33,321 nt of DNA from Verrucomicrobiales bacterium (GTDB lineage Bacteria > Verrucomicrobiota > Verrucomicrobiia > Verrucomicrobiales > DEV007): NCBI GenBank assembly GCA_021648365.1, contig JAKISY010000052.1, positions 1 to 33,321 on the forward strand, in the 5' to 3' direction. A model generated the notes under the pieces. The model did not search any database, was not told the origin of the DNA, and worked only from the letters and a program-made list of their open reading frames with translations. Within the stretch, counting starts at the first letter, position 1. Each line of letters opens with the position of its first letter. This document shows, piece by piece, positions 7,748 to 15,093 of the stretch. The translations under genes and the position numbers were made by a program.

Positions 7748-8656
7748 ATGCAAATCCACTCGATAGATCAAGCTTTTTCACATGTCGTTCTTGCGGCAGG
7801 TGGTTTAGATGCACCGCATATTCCAGGATTGGGAGGGATGACGGCCTATTTGACCAACTCCATTGTGATGGCGGTCTTAGTGACAGTTGCCATCTTGCTG
7901 TTCACACGTATTGCTACTCGCAAAATGACCATGGTGCCTGACGGGAAACAAAATTTCGTCGAGTTTGTGATAGAGATGCTTTATGGTCAAGTTGAAGGCA
8001 TTGTTGGGGAAAAGGTGGCGCCTAAAGTATTCCCTTTATTGGCGACCTTGTTTGTTTTCATTCTCTGCGCAAATTGGTCAGGTTTGATTCCAGGGGTTGG
8101 CACGGTGGGATTTGGTGAAAAAATCGGTTTTTTGACATTGGATCCAGAGGATCACAATTTTGTGCCTTTGTTTAGGCCGCCAACGGCTGATTTTAATATG
8201 ACATTAGCCTTAGCTGCTGTGTTTATGGGGATGTGGACATGGATCACGATCAAGGAGTTGGGCGTGTTTGGATTCATCAAGCATGTGTTCGCTCCTAAAG
8301 GCGGTCTTAGCGGTGGCTTGTGGTGGGGGTTGTTGCCTATTTTTATTTTTGTGGGATTCATCGAGATCATTTCGATTATGTTTCGTCCAGTGACGCTCTC
8401 TTTCCGCTTACTGGGTAATGTTTACGCTGGTGAGACTCTGTTGCACTCGATGAGTAATATCGGGGAACAGATGGGGCTGACAGGAGTTTGGGCTTTTGTG
8501 TCCAGCGTGCTGGTGCCACTGCCGTTTTATTTTATGGAAATCCTGGTCGGATTGATTCAGGCGATTGTATTCACGCTGTTGTGTGCAGTGTATGTGCAGT
8601 TGTCCACCGAGCACGATGAAGAGGGGCATGATGAGGGGGGAGAATCTGCTCATTAG
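7748..8656 (+). CDS. atpB: ATP synthase Fo subunit a
   Basis: This integral membrane subunit forms the proton half-channels next to the c-ring. It is 302 residues with several hydrophobic helices. The family's essential arginine is Arg220 in SFRLLGNVYAGE, and helix-rich segments such as LFVFILCANWSGLIPG are typical. The C-terminal tail is His/Asp/Glu-rich (EHDEEGHDEGGE), which is unusual and presumably soluble. It is first in the operon, 83 bases before atpE. No clear SD precedes the ATG, and the start is set by the frame and by the AT-rich leader. Confidence 0.95.
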   Translation: MQIHSIDQAFSHVVLAAGGLDAPHIPGLGGMTAYLTNSIVMAVLVTVAILLFTRIATRKMTMVPDGKQNFVEFVIEMLYGQVEGIVGEKVAPKVFPLLATLFVFILCANWSGLIPGVGTVGFGEKIGFLTLDPEDHNFVPLFRPPTADFNMTLALAAVFMGMWTWITIKELGVFGFIKHVFAPKGGLSGGLWWGLLPIFIFVGFIEIISIMFRPVTLSFRLLGNVYAGETLLHSMSNIGEQMGLTGVWAFVSSVLVPLPFYFMEILVGLIQAIVFTLLCAVYVQLSTEHDEEGHDEGGESAH

Positions 8657-8739
8657 GTAGAAAAATCTCGCTGGGGTGACCATACGCAAAGAGTGGGCGC
8701 CAGTGAACACAACAAAACAACAAACGAAGGATAAATAAG

Positions 8740-9018
8740 ATGGCTGGATTAGAAATGATATTAGCGGCAGCTGAGCCCGTAGCTCATGCTGTGGAAGGTG
8801 CGCAAGCAGTAGCGGGTGGATTGCAGTTCAACGGTTACTTCTCTCTGGGTCTTGCAGGTATGGGAGCAGGTATTGCTATCGGCATGATTGGCATGGCGGC
8901 TGCACAAGCGGTGGGACGCAACCCTACTGCTTTCGGTAAGATCTTGACGATCGGGATTATTGGCATGGCGCTTGCAGAAGCTATCGCGATTTACGGTCTC
9001 ATTATGGCTGCAAAATAA
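8740..9018 (+). CDS. atpE: ATP synthase Fo subunit c
   Basis: This is the rotor-ring proteolipid, a two-helix hairpin with polar loop GRNPTAF. The ion-carrying carboxylate is Glu80 in MALAEAIAIYG. At the position of the Na+-ligand Gln in Na+-type rings there is Ile47, and Glu80 is followed by Ala rather than Ser, so a proton-driven ring is inferred. An N-terminal extension of about 30 residues precedes the first helix, making it 92 residues where many c subunits have about 75-90. It has the best SD in the operon (GAAGG, 9 bases before ATG), which suits the high copy number needed. Confidence 0.95.
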   Translation: MAGLEMILAAAEPVAHAVEGAQAVAGGLQFNGYFSLGLAGMGAGIAIGMIGMAAAQAVGRNPTAFGKILTIGIIGMALAEAIAIYGLIMAAK

Positions 9019-9039
9019 TTGTAGCTACTGGGAAATATT

Positions 9040-9067
9040 TGCCCGCGAGACGTGAGTCTCGCGGGCA
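9040..9067 (+). terminator. Strong hairpin between atpE and atpF (attenuator or processing site)
   Basis: TGCCCGCGAGAC (9040-9051) pairs perfectly over 12 bp with 9056-9067 around a GTGA (GNRA-type) loop, followed by CTTTTG. The T-run is short, so it could be a partial terminator or a 3' stabiliser of atpBE mRNA. Either would raise the amount of subunit c over the downstream subunits. The structure is seen; the function is inferred from its place. Confidence 0.6.
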
Positions 9068-9098
9068 CTTTTGAGGAAAAAATTTAAGCATTAATAAA

Positions 9099-9596
9099 AT
9101 GGAGATTCTAGAAACTTTTGGATTCAGCTTGGAAAAGTTTGCTGCTCAGGTGATCATAGTTGGAATCGTTTTTTTCATTTTATATAAAAGTGCCTACGGT
9201 CCGGTGCTGGCTATGCTGGAACAGCGGCGCCGTCGCATCGCTGATGGTGAGGCTAATCTAGAGAAGATCCGCGAACAGATGGAGCAGGCGGAGTCTAATG
9301 TGCAGGAGAAAATCGACAAAGCTAATGCAGAGGCTGATCGTATGATTGCCGAAGCTAAAGACAGCGCAGAGTCCGTGCGTGAGCAAAAAACGCAGGCGGC
9401 GATTGTCGAAGCGGGCAAGATTATAGCTAAGGCAAATGAAGCAGCTAAACTCGAGCACGAGCAATTGATGGCTGAGTTGAAGGGTGAGTTTGGTCGTCTG
9501 GTGATCGATACCACAGAAAAGGTGACAGGCAAGGTTTTGGATAACAAGGATCAAGAGCGTATTAATCAGGAAACTGCTGGTCAGGTAGCGTTGTGA
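9099..9596 (+). CDS. atpF: ATP synthase Fo subunit b
   Basis: This is the peripheral-stalk subunit linking the membrane part to F1. It is 165 residues: one N-terminal membrane helix (about residues 15-32, around IIVGIVFFILYKSAYGPVL), then a long charged helix rich in Glu, Lys, Ala and Gln that should dimerise as a coiled coil. It follows the atpE hairpin and precedes atpH. The SD is weak, with GAGGAAAA more than 20 bases upstream. Only one b-type gene is present, with no b' copy. Confidence 0.93.
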   Translation: MEILETFGFSLEKFAAQVIIVGIVFFILYKSAYGPVLAMLEQRRRRIADGEANLEKIREQMEQAESNVQEKIDKANAEADRMIAEAKDSAESVREQKTQAAIVEAGKIIAKANEAAKLEHEQLMAELKGEFGRLVIDTTEKVTGKVLDNKDQERINQETAGQVAL

Positions 9597-9624
9597 GTTG
9601 GTAAAAAAAGTCTAATTTTTTGAG

Positions 9625-10020
9625 ATGAAAGGTAGCAAAGACGCCCAGCGCATCGCCCGCCAACTAATGAAGGCCACCGTTATTGACGGTCGGGTAGATG
9701 CTAGTGTGGTGAGGACTGTGATGGTAAAACTGGCAACGGATAAACCTCGCGGTTATCTGGGCGTGCTTAATGTGTACTCTCATCTAGTACGTCTCGAGTT
9801 GAAAAAAAGCCATGCGGTGATCGAGAGTGCGAAGCCATTGGGGGCAGTTTTGGAGGCTAATGTATTGGCGGATTTGAAGGGGAAGTATGGAACTCAACTT
9901 ACCTCAGAGTTTAAAAGCAATCCCGAGCTACTGGGCGGCATGCGTGTGCGTGTTGGCAGTGATGTGTGGGATGGCAGTGTGCGTGAACGCTTAGTGCGGT
10001 TGCGGGAGAAGTTTGGTTAA
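9625..10020 (+). CDS. atpH: ATP synthase F1 subunit delta (short form)
   Basis: Delta joins the top of F1 to subunit b. Its position between atpF and atpA and its C-terminal features (LKGKYG, then GGMRVRVGSDVWDGSVRERL) support the call. That segment matches the family's C-terminal signature. At 131 residues it is much shorter than the usual roughly 175-180, and the N-terminal helical domain that binds alpha appears reduced. No upstream in-frame extension is available, since atpF ends only 28 bases before. The shortness could be a lineage trait. Confidence 0.85.
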   Translation: MKGSKDAQRIARQLMKATVIDGRVDASVVRTVMVKLATDKPRGYLGVLNVYSHLVRLELKKSHAVIESAKPLGAVLEANVLADLKGKYGTQLTSEFKSNPELLGGMRVRVGSDVWDGSVRERLVRLREKFG

Positions 10021-10097
10021 GGAAGAGAGTAGGGCCAACCGCAAAAAGGGAGGTCTGGATTTTAACAAAGTTTTAATTTTATTTTAATAAATCAGTC

Positions 10098-11645
10098 ATG
10101 AGTAACATCCTGCAGGAACTGGAATCGGAAATCGCGAGTCTGAAAACATCGGTGACGAAATCAAACGTCGGTGTGGTTCGCGAAATTGGTGATGGCGTAG
10201 CGAAAATCGAAGGTCTCAGCGACGTGATGTTGAATGAGATGATTGAGTTTCCTGGCGGTCTTTACGGCTTGGCCTTGAACCTTGAGGAAACGGAAGTCGG
10301 CGTGGTGTTGATGGGGAGTGGATTGAACATCAAGGAGGGCGATGAAGTGCGCACCACTGGTCGTCTGTTGCAGGTGCCAGTTGGCCGCGAAATGCTCGGC
10401 CGCACGGTGGATTCGCTAGGCGCACCACTCGATGGTAAAGGTGAAATCAAAGCGGATGCGCAGTATCCGGTGGAGAAAATCGCTCCTGGTATCATTGCTC
10501 GTCAGAGTGTGAGTGTGCCAGTGCAGACGGGCATTCAAGCAATCGACGCGATGATCCCAGTCGGCCGAGGCCAGCGTGAGTTGATCATCGGTGACCGTCA
10601 AACGGGCAAAACTACGATTGCGGTGGATACGATCATTTCACAAGCTAACCAAAACCGCGCGGCGGCTGAGGGTAAGCTCAAGGATCACAAACCTATCTAT
10701 TGTATCTATGTTGCGATTGGGCAGAAGCTGTCGAACGTGGCGAGAATCATTCAGACTTTGGAAAATGCGGGTGCGATGGAATACACCACGGTGGTTACGG
10801 AGGCGGCTTCAGAGCCAGCTTGCAAGCAGTATCTCGCTCCTTACACGGGTTGTGCGATCGGTGAGTGGTTCATGGATCAGGGCGAGGATGTGCTGATCGT
10901 TTTTGATGATCTTTCCAAGCACGCGGTGGCTTATCGTGAGATGTCTTTGGTGCTGCGTCGTCCTTCAGGACGTGAGGCTTATCCTGGAGATGTGTTTTAC
11001 TTGCACAGCCGGTTGCTTGAGCGCTCTGCGCGTCTGAGTGAAAAAGAGGGTGGTGGTTCGATGACGGCTCTGCCGATTGTCGAAACTCAAGCGGGCGATG
11101 TGTCGGCTTACATTCCTACCAATGTGATTTCGATCACTGACGGTCAGATTTTCTTGGAAACGGATTTGTTTTATCAAGGCATTCGCCCAGCGATTTCGGT
11201 GGGCTTGTCAGTGAGTCGTGTGGGTTCTGCTGCGCAGACGAAAGCGATCAAAAAAGTATCTGGCACAACCAAATTGGATTTGGCGCAGTATCGTGAGTTG
11301 CAGGCTTTCGCTCAGTTCGGTTCGGACTTGGATGAAAAGACGAAAGCGACTTTGGATCGTGGAGCGCGCATTGTGGAGCTGTTCAAACAGAATCAGTATT
11401 CGCCGATTCCTTTGGAGCTGCAGGTTTCGACCTTGTGGGCGATGCAGAACGGTCACTTCGATGATGTGGCTGTGGAGAACGTGAAAGATTGCCAGCTGAA
11501 AATGGAAGAATTTTTGTCCACTCGTAAAGACGAGGTGATGGCTAAGTTGCGCGATGCAAAAGCGATCACTGAGGAAATCGGTGCGGAGCTAAAAGCTGCG
11601 GTTGAAGACTTCAAGAAAAGCTATAAAGCTCCTTCTGCGGAATAA
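10098..11645 (+). CDS. atpA: ATP synthase F1 subunit alpha
   Basis: This is the regulatory nucleotide-binding subunit of the F1 hexamer. It is 515 residues, normal for the family. Walker A GDRQTGKT is at 165-172, the Walker B segment is DVLIVFDDLSKHAVAYREM, and the family signature is around PAISVGLSVSRVGSAAQ. The N-terminal beta-barrel contains VGVVREIGDGVAKIEGL. It lies 77 bases after atpH with an AT-rich leader lacking a clear SD. Confidence 0.97.
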   Translation: MSNILQELESEIASLKTSVTKSNVGVVREIGDGVAKIEGLSDVMLNEMIEFPGGLYGLALNLEETEVGVVLMGSGLNIKEGDEVRTTGRLLQVPVGREMLGRTVDSLGAPLDGKGEIKADAQYPVEKIAPGIIARQSVSVPVQTGIQAIDAMIPVGRGQRELIIGDRQTGKTTIAVDTIISQANQNRAAAEGKLKDHKPIYCIYVAIGQKLSNVARIIQTLENAGAMEYTTVVTEAASEPACKQYLAPYTGCAIGEWFMDQGEDVLIVFDDLSKHAVAYREMSLVLRRPSGREAYPGDVFYLHSRLLERSARLSEKEGGGSMTALPIVETQAGDVSAYIPTNVISITDGQIFLETDLFYQGIRPAISVGLSVSRVGSAAQTKAIKKVSGTTKLDLAQYRELQAFAQFGSDLDEKTKATLDRGARIVELFKQNQYSPIPLELQVSTLWAMQNGHFDDVAVENVKDCQLKMEEFLSTRKDEVMAKLRDAKAITEEIGAELKAAVEDFKKSYKAPSAE

Positions 11646-11723
11646 GCAGGACGAGGAGTTGCTAGCATAGACCGTTGCTAACAGAACTAGAGACGATTAA
11701 GAAAAACCTTATCTAAATTTTCG

Positions 11724-12623
11724 ATGGCTAACACCCAGGACATCCGCCGACGCATCAAGTCGGTTAGTAACACCGCTCAGATCACCAATGCGATGCAATT
11801 GGTGGCGGCGTCGAAGATGAAAAAGGCGCAGGAGTTCGCGACTGCGGGCAGGCCTTTTGCTGAGGTGCTGAACCGCGTATTGGTGAACTTGAAAGCCAAT
11901 ACTGAAGATGAGACTCACCCTTTGCTCGAAGATCGGGAGGAGGGCAAAACCTTGGTGGTATTGATCACGACGGACAAGGGCTTGTGTGCTGGTTTGAATA
12001 CTAACTTGATTCGCAAAGTGATGGATGAGGGAGATGATCAAACGGATTATGTGACGATTGGACGCAAGGGGCGTCAAGCGCTGGCTCGCACGAAAAGTAA
12101 TTTGATTGCTGATTTTAACGTATCGGACCCAGCGGAGTTTCCCGAGGCCAAGTTGGTGGGGAAATTTGTGATGGATAAATTCCTCGAAGGGGAATACAAC
12201 CGTGTGCGGGTAGCATTCACCAGTTTTGTTTCGACTCTAAGTCAGGAGCCTACCATCGAGACTCTGTTGCCTATCAGGGAGATGGAGCTCGGGCGCGATA
12301 GCAAGTTGCATAGCAAAGGCGGGGCTGTTGAGTCTGTCAAAGCGAGTGACATTGAAGCGAGCGAAGGTGAGTATATTTTTGAGCCAAACCCTACGGAGGT
12401 ATTGGATTCTGTGGTGCCTTATTATGTGAATTTTGAGATCTTCCAAATGATGCAAGAGTCACGTGCATCGGAGCACAGTGCGCGAATGGTGGCGATGAAG
12501 AGCGCGACCGACAATGCGAATGACATGATCAAGGATCTGAAGTTGGAATACAATAAGATCAGGCAGGCTGCGATTACTACGGAATTGTTGGATATCACGA
12601 CAGCCATGAAGGCGTTGGATTAA
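11724..12623 (+). CDS. atpG: ATP synthase F1 subunit gamma
   Basis: This is the central rotor shaft that couples ring rotation to catalysis. It is 299 residues and near normal length. The N-terminal helix has the typical IRRRIKSVSNTAQITNAMQL, and the C-terminal helix ends with IRQAAITTELLDITT. The conserved middle GLCAGLNTNLIRKV is also present. It lies between atpA and atpD in the usual order, and is followed by a heptamer repeat. Confidence 0.96.
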   Translation: MANTQDIRRRIKSVSNTAQITNAMQLVAASKMKKAQEFATAGRPFAEVLNRVLVNLKANTEDETHPLLEDREEGKTLVVLITTDKGLCAGLNTNLIRKVMDEGDDQTDYVTIGRKGRQALARTKSNLIADFNVSDPAEFPEAKLVGKFVMDKFLEGEYNRVRVAFTSFVSTLSQEPTIETLLPIREMELGRDSKLHSKGGAVESVKASDIEASEGEYIFEPNPTEVLDSVVPYYVNFEIFQMMQESRASEHSARMVAMKSATDNANDMIKDLKLEYNKIRQAAITTELLDITTAMKALD

Positions 12624-12660
12624 GAATTTAGGAATTAGGAATTAGGAATTAAGAATTAGG
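12624..12660. repeat. Tandem GGAATTA heptamers between atpG and atpD
   Basis: About five units of GAATTTA/GGAATTA/AGAATTA fill the 45-base gap. The last GGA lies about 8 bases before the atpD start and may serve as its SD. A sister array of GAATTAT units lies between sbcD and sbcC. Confidence 0.75.
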
Positions 12661-12668
12661 AAAAAAAG

Positions 12669-14081
12669 ATGAGCAACCAAGGCACAATTGTTCAGGTTAT
12701 CGGACCGGTGGTAGATGTTGATTTTTCGGATGCCGAAAAATTGCCCGATATTTATAACGCACTGCAGATCGAGTATGATCTCTATGGCGAAAACACTAAA
12801 TTGACTCTCGAAGTTCAGTCCCATTTGGGCGACGGTTGGGTGCGCGCGGTGGCGATGTCAACGACGGACGGTCTCAAGCGTGGAGTGAAGATCACTGACA
12901 TGGGCGAGCCGATCACGGTGCCAGTGGGTGCAGGGGTTCTTGGACGTATTTTTAATGTGACTGGTGATCCTGTGGATGAGCGCGGTGAAGTGGTAGCTGC
13001 CAAACGTTATCCGATTCACGCAGAGGCTCCTCCGTTGACGGATCAGAGCACCTCGTCGCAGGTTTTGGAAACGGGCATTAAAGTGATCGACTTGATTTGT
13101 CCTTTCACTAAGGGTGGTAAAGTGGGCGCTTTTGGTGGTGCTGGTGTGGGCAAGACGGTGGTGATCATGGAGTTGATCAACAACATCGCCAAGGGGCACG
13201 GTGGTTATTCAATTTTCGCTGGAGTGGGTGAACGAACTCGTGAAGGTAATGATTTGTATTGGGAAATGAGTGAGGCCGGCGTGATCGACCAAGAAGACTT
13301 GAGCAAGTCAAAAGTGGCTCTGGTTTATGGTCAGATGAACGAACCTCCAGGGGCTCGTTTGCGTGTGGCGCTGTCTGCGCTTGCGATGGCTGAATATTTC
13401 CGTGACGAAGAGAACCAAGACGTGTTGCTCTTTGTAGATAATGTTTTCCGTTTCTCACAAGCGGGTTCTGAGGTGTCTGCATTGTTGGGACGCACGCCTT
13501 CGGCAGTGGGTTATCAGCCTACTTTGGCGACTGAGATGGCTACCATGCAGGAGCGAATCACTTCGACTAATAAAGGATCGATCACTTCGTTCCAGGCGGT
13601 GTATGTGCCGGCGGATGATTTGACTGACCCAGCACCAGCGACCACGTTTGCTCACTTGGATTCAACAGTGGTATTGGAGCGTTCATTGGCTGAGCTGGGT
13701 ATCTACCCTGCGGTGGATCCATTGGCTTCGACTTCGAACGCTTTGGCTCCCGATGTGGTGGGTGAAGAGCACTACAAAGTCGCTCGTGGAGTGCAGAATG
13801 TGTTGCAGCGTTACAAAGATTTGCAGGACATCATCGCGATTCTTGGTATGGACGAGTTGAGTCCTGAGGACAAGCAGATCGTGTTCCGTGCGCGTAAACT
13901 TCAGCGTTTCCTTTCACAACCTTTTGCTGTGGCGAAAGTGTTCACTGGTCATGATGGGCAGTATGTGACGATTGAAGAAACGGTGCGTGGATTCAAAGAA
14001 ATTCTCGAAGGCAAACACGACGATGTGCCGGAAGCGAATTTCTACATGAAGGGCGGCATTGATACGGTGGAGAAGAGCTGA
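12669..14081 (+). CDS. atpD: ATP synthase F1 subunit beta
   Basis: This is the catalytic subunit of F1. It is 470 residues. Walker A GGAGVGKT is at 156-163, the catalytic-glutamate region is GVGERTREGNDLY, Walker B is VLLFVDNVFRFSQAG, and PALATE-like contacts appear as YQPTLATEMATMQERI. In most beta subunits the Walker B segment reads DNIFRF; here it is DNVFRF, a conservative change. It is the most conserved protein in the window and the best single marker for placing the organism. Confidence 0.98.
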   Translation: MSNQGTIVQVIGPVVDVDFSDAEKLPDIYNALQIEYDLYGENTKLTLEVQSHLGDGWVRAVAMSTTDGLKRGVKITDMGEPITVPVGAGVLGRIFNVTGDPVDERGEVVAAKRYPIHAEAPPLTDQSTSSQVLETGIKVIDLICPFTKGGKVGAFGGAGVGKTVVIMELINNIAKGHGGYSIFAGVGERTREGNDLYWEMSEAGVIDQEDLSKSKVALVYGQMNEPPGARLRVALSALAMAEYFRDEENQDVLLFVDNVFRFSQAGSEVSALLGRTPSAVGYQPTLATEMATMQERITSTNKGSITSFQAVYVPADDLTDPAPATTFAHLDSTVVLERSLAELGIYPAVDPLASTSNALAPDVVGEEHYKVARGVQNVLQRYKDLQDIIAILGMDELSPEDKQIVFRARKLQRFLSQPFAVAKVFTGHDGQYVTIEETVRGFKEILEGKHDDVPEANFYMKGGIDTVEKS

Positions 14082-14146
14082 GTGAGGCTCACCTCGTAGC
14101 GCTCTGAAAATTGTATTTGAGTTAATCGCGTTTACTAAATAATACC

Positions 14147-14557
14147 ATGGCTTTCCGTCTAGAAATTGTAACTCCAGAAAAACGAATCTTCTCCGATGAC
14201 GTGGAGGGGGTGGTGATTCCTGGTAGTGAAGGTGAGCTTGGTATTTTGGAGAATCACGCACCTTTGCTGACCAATTTGCAACCTGGTGAGTTACGTTACA
14301 CCAAAGGTGGCAAGGATGAGACTTTGGTGATTGGTAAAGGTGCGGTGGAAGTCACGCGCACAAAGGTATCGGTCATGACTGACTTGGCGGTGACTTCGGA
14401 TGAGATCGATGAAGCTGCGGTGGAAGAAGCGCTCAAACGAGCTGAGGACGCGCTGGCTGAGAAAATGACCGACGAAGAAATCGCGACGGTGGAGGCATCG
14501 ATCCAGAAATCGCTAGCTCAGTTGACGTTCAAACGCAAGCGTCGCACGCAAATCTAA
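14147..14557 (+). CDS. atpC: ATP synthase F1 subunit epsilon
   Basis: This small rotor subunit inhibits ATP hydrolysis and joins gamma to the c-ring. It is 136 residues: an N-terminal beta sandwich with typical FRLEIVTPEKRIFSDDVEG and PGSEGELGILENHAPLL, then a C-terminal helical pair rich in Glu and Ala. It is the last gene of the operon. A weak terminator-like stem overlaps its end: AAGCG (14537-14541) with CGCTT (14562-14566), then a T-run to 14570. Confidence 0.95.
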   Translation: MAFRLEIVTPEKRIFSDDVEGVVIPGSEGELGILENHAPLLTNLQPGELRYTKGGKDETLVIGKGAVEVTRTKVSVMTDLAVTSDEIDEAAVEEALKRAEDALAEKMTDEEIATVEASIQKSLAQLTFKRKRRTQI

Positions 14558-14581
14558 GGGGCGCTTTTTTAAGCAAAGTGG

Positions 14582-14600
14582 CATGGGCATCCTGCCCATG
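14582..14600. repeat. CATGGGCA/TGCCCATG hairpin
   Basis: This is a perfect 8-bp stem with a TCC loop, 25 bases after atpC. Together with the next element it fills the gap between the convergent atpC and 14750-15013 genes. It has no T-run beside it. Confidence 0.65.
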
Positions 14601-14639
14601 AATTCACTATCGGAGGTCGCATAAACCAACGACATCTGG

Positions 14640-14709
14640 GTAGTGTGGGTGTCCTCACCCGCTGAGTGCGGTTCGAGGCAAAAGATGCGGGTGAGGACAC
14701 CCACGCTAC
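14640..14709. repeat. Large inverted repeat between convergent genes
   Basis: Two 23-base arms (14640-14662 and 14687-14709) are reverse complements with one mismatch, around a 24-base loop. Each arm also holds a small hairpin of its own (GGGTG-TCCT-CACCC on the left). The right arm is followed by TTTT, so it may act as a terminator for plus-strand transcripts. It looks like a member of the same kind of intergenic hairpin seen elsewhere here. Confidence 0.65.
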
Positions 14710-14749
14710 TTTTCAAGAGCGCACCATTTTGCACTTAACAAAGCAGCGC

Positions 14750-15013
14750 TTATTTTTCTGCTTTTAGGTTCAGGTGTAGAGGGCTTTGCTCGCGGGGGAG
14801 TAGATCCTTGCCGATGATGATTTGACGAGTCAGATGCAGGCGTTGTGAGGGGAGTTTTTGATCTTCGGGGACGAAGGCTAGCACATCCCATTGGCGTTTA
14901 CCGAAGTGGAAACTGTTGTTGAGGATCCACTGGTAGTCGCGAATGAAGTCTGCATCGTTGCTAGTTGCTAGAGTTTCTGCAGGCACGTTGATGACGACAA
15001 GGGTAGGTGCCAT
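14750..15013 (-). CDS. Small hypothetical protein, probably 5'-truncated by a frameshift
   Basis: The protein has 87 residues from ATG at 15013, with no family I recognise. It is soluble-looking, starting MAPTLVVINVPAETL and ending in a charged tail; it may be a small alpha/beta domain. Codons upstream of the ATG stay open and read WSLKIRK. In the neighbouring frame ATGs at 15072 and 15063 read MLLMSETIHPN before a stop. Joining the two by a one-base shift near 15037-15045 gives a protein of about 105 residues that begins just downstream of the kinase gene stop. So the gene was probably longer, or the sequence holds an error there. It is likely co-transcribed with the kinase gene. Confidence 0.6.
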   Translation of the reverse strand: MAPTLVVINVPAETLATSNDADFIRDYQWILNNSFHFGKRQWDVLAFVPEDQKLPSQRLHLTRQIIIGKDLLPREQSPLHLNLKAEK

Positions 15014-15093
15014 TTTACGGATCTTCAGCGACCATTGAGGTTGGGATGGATGGTCTCACTCATCAGTAACATCCAGGCATTGAGTTCGCTCTG

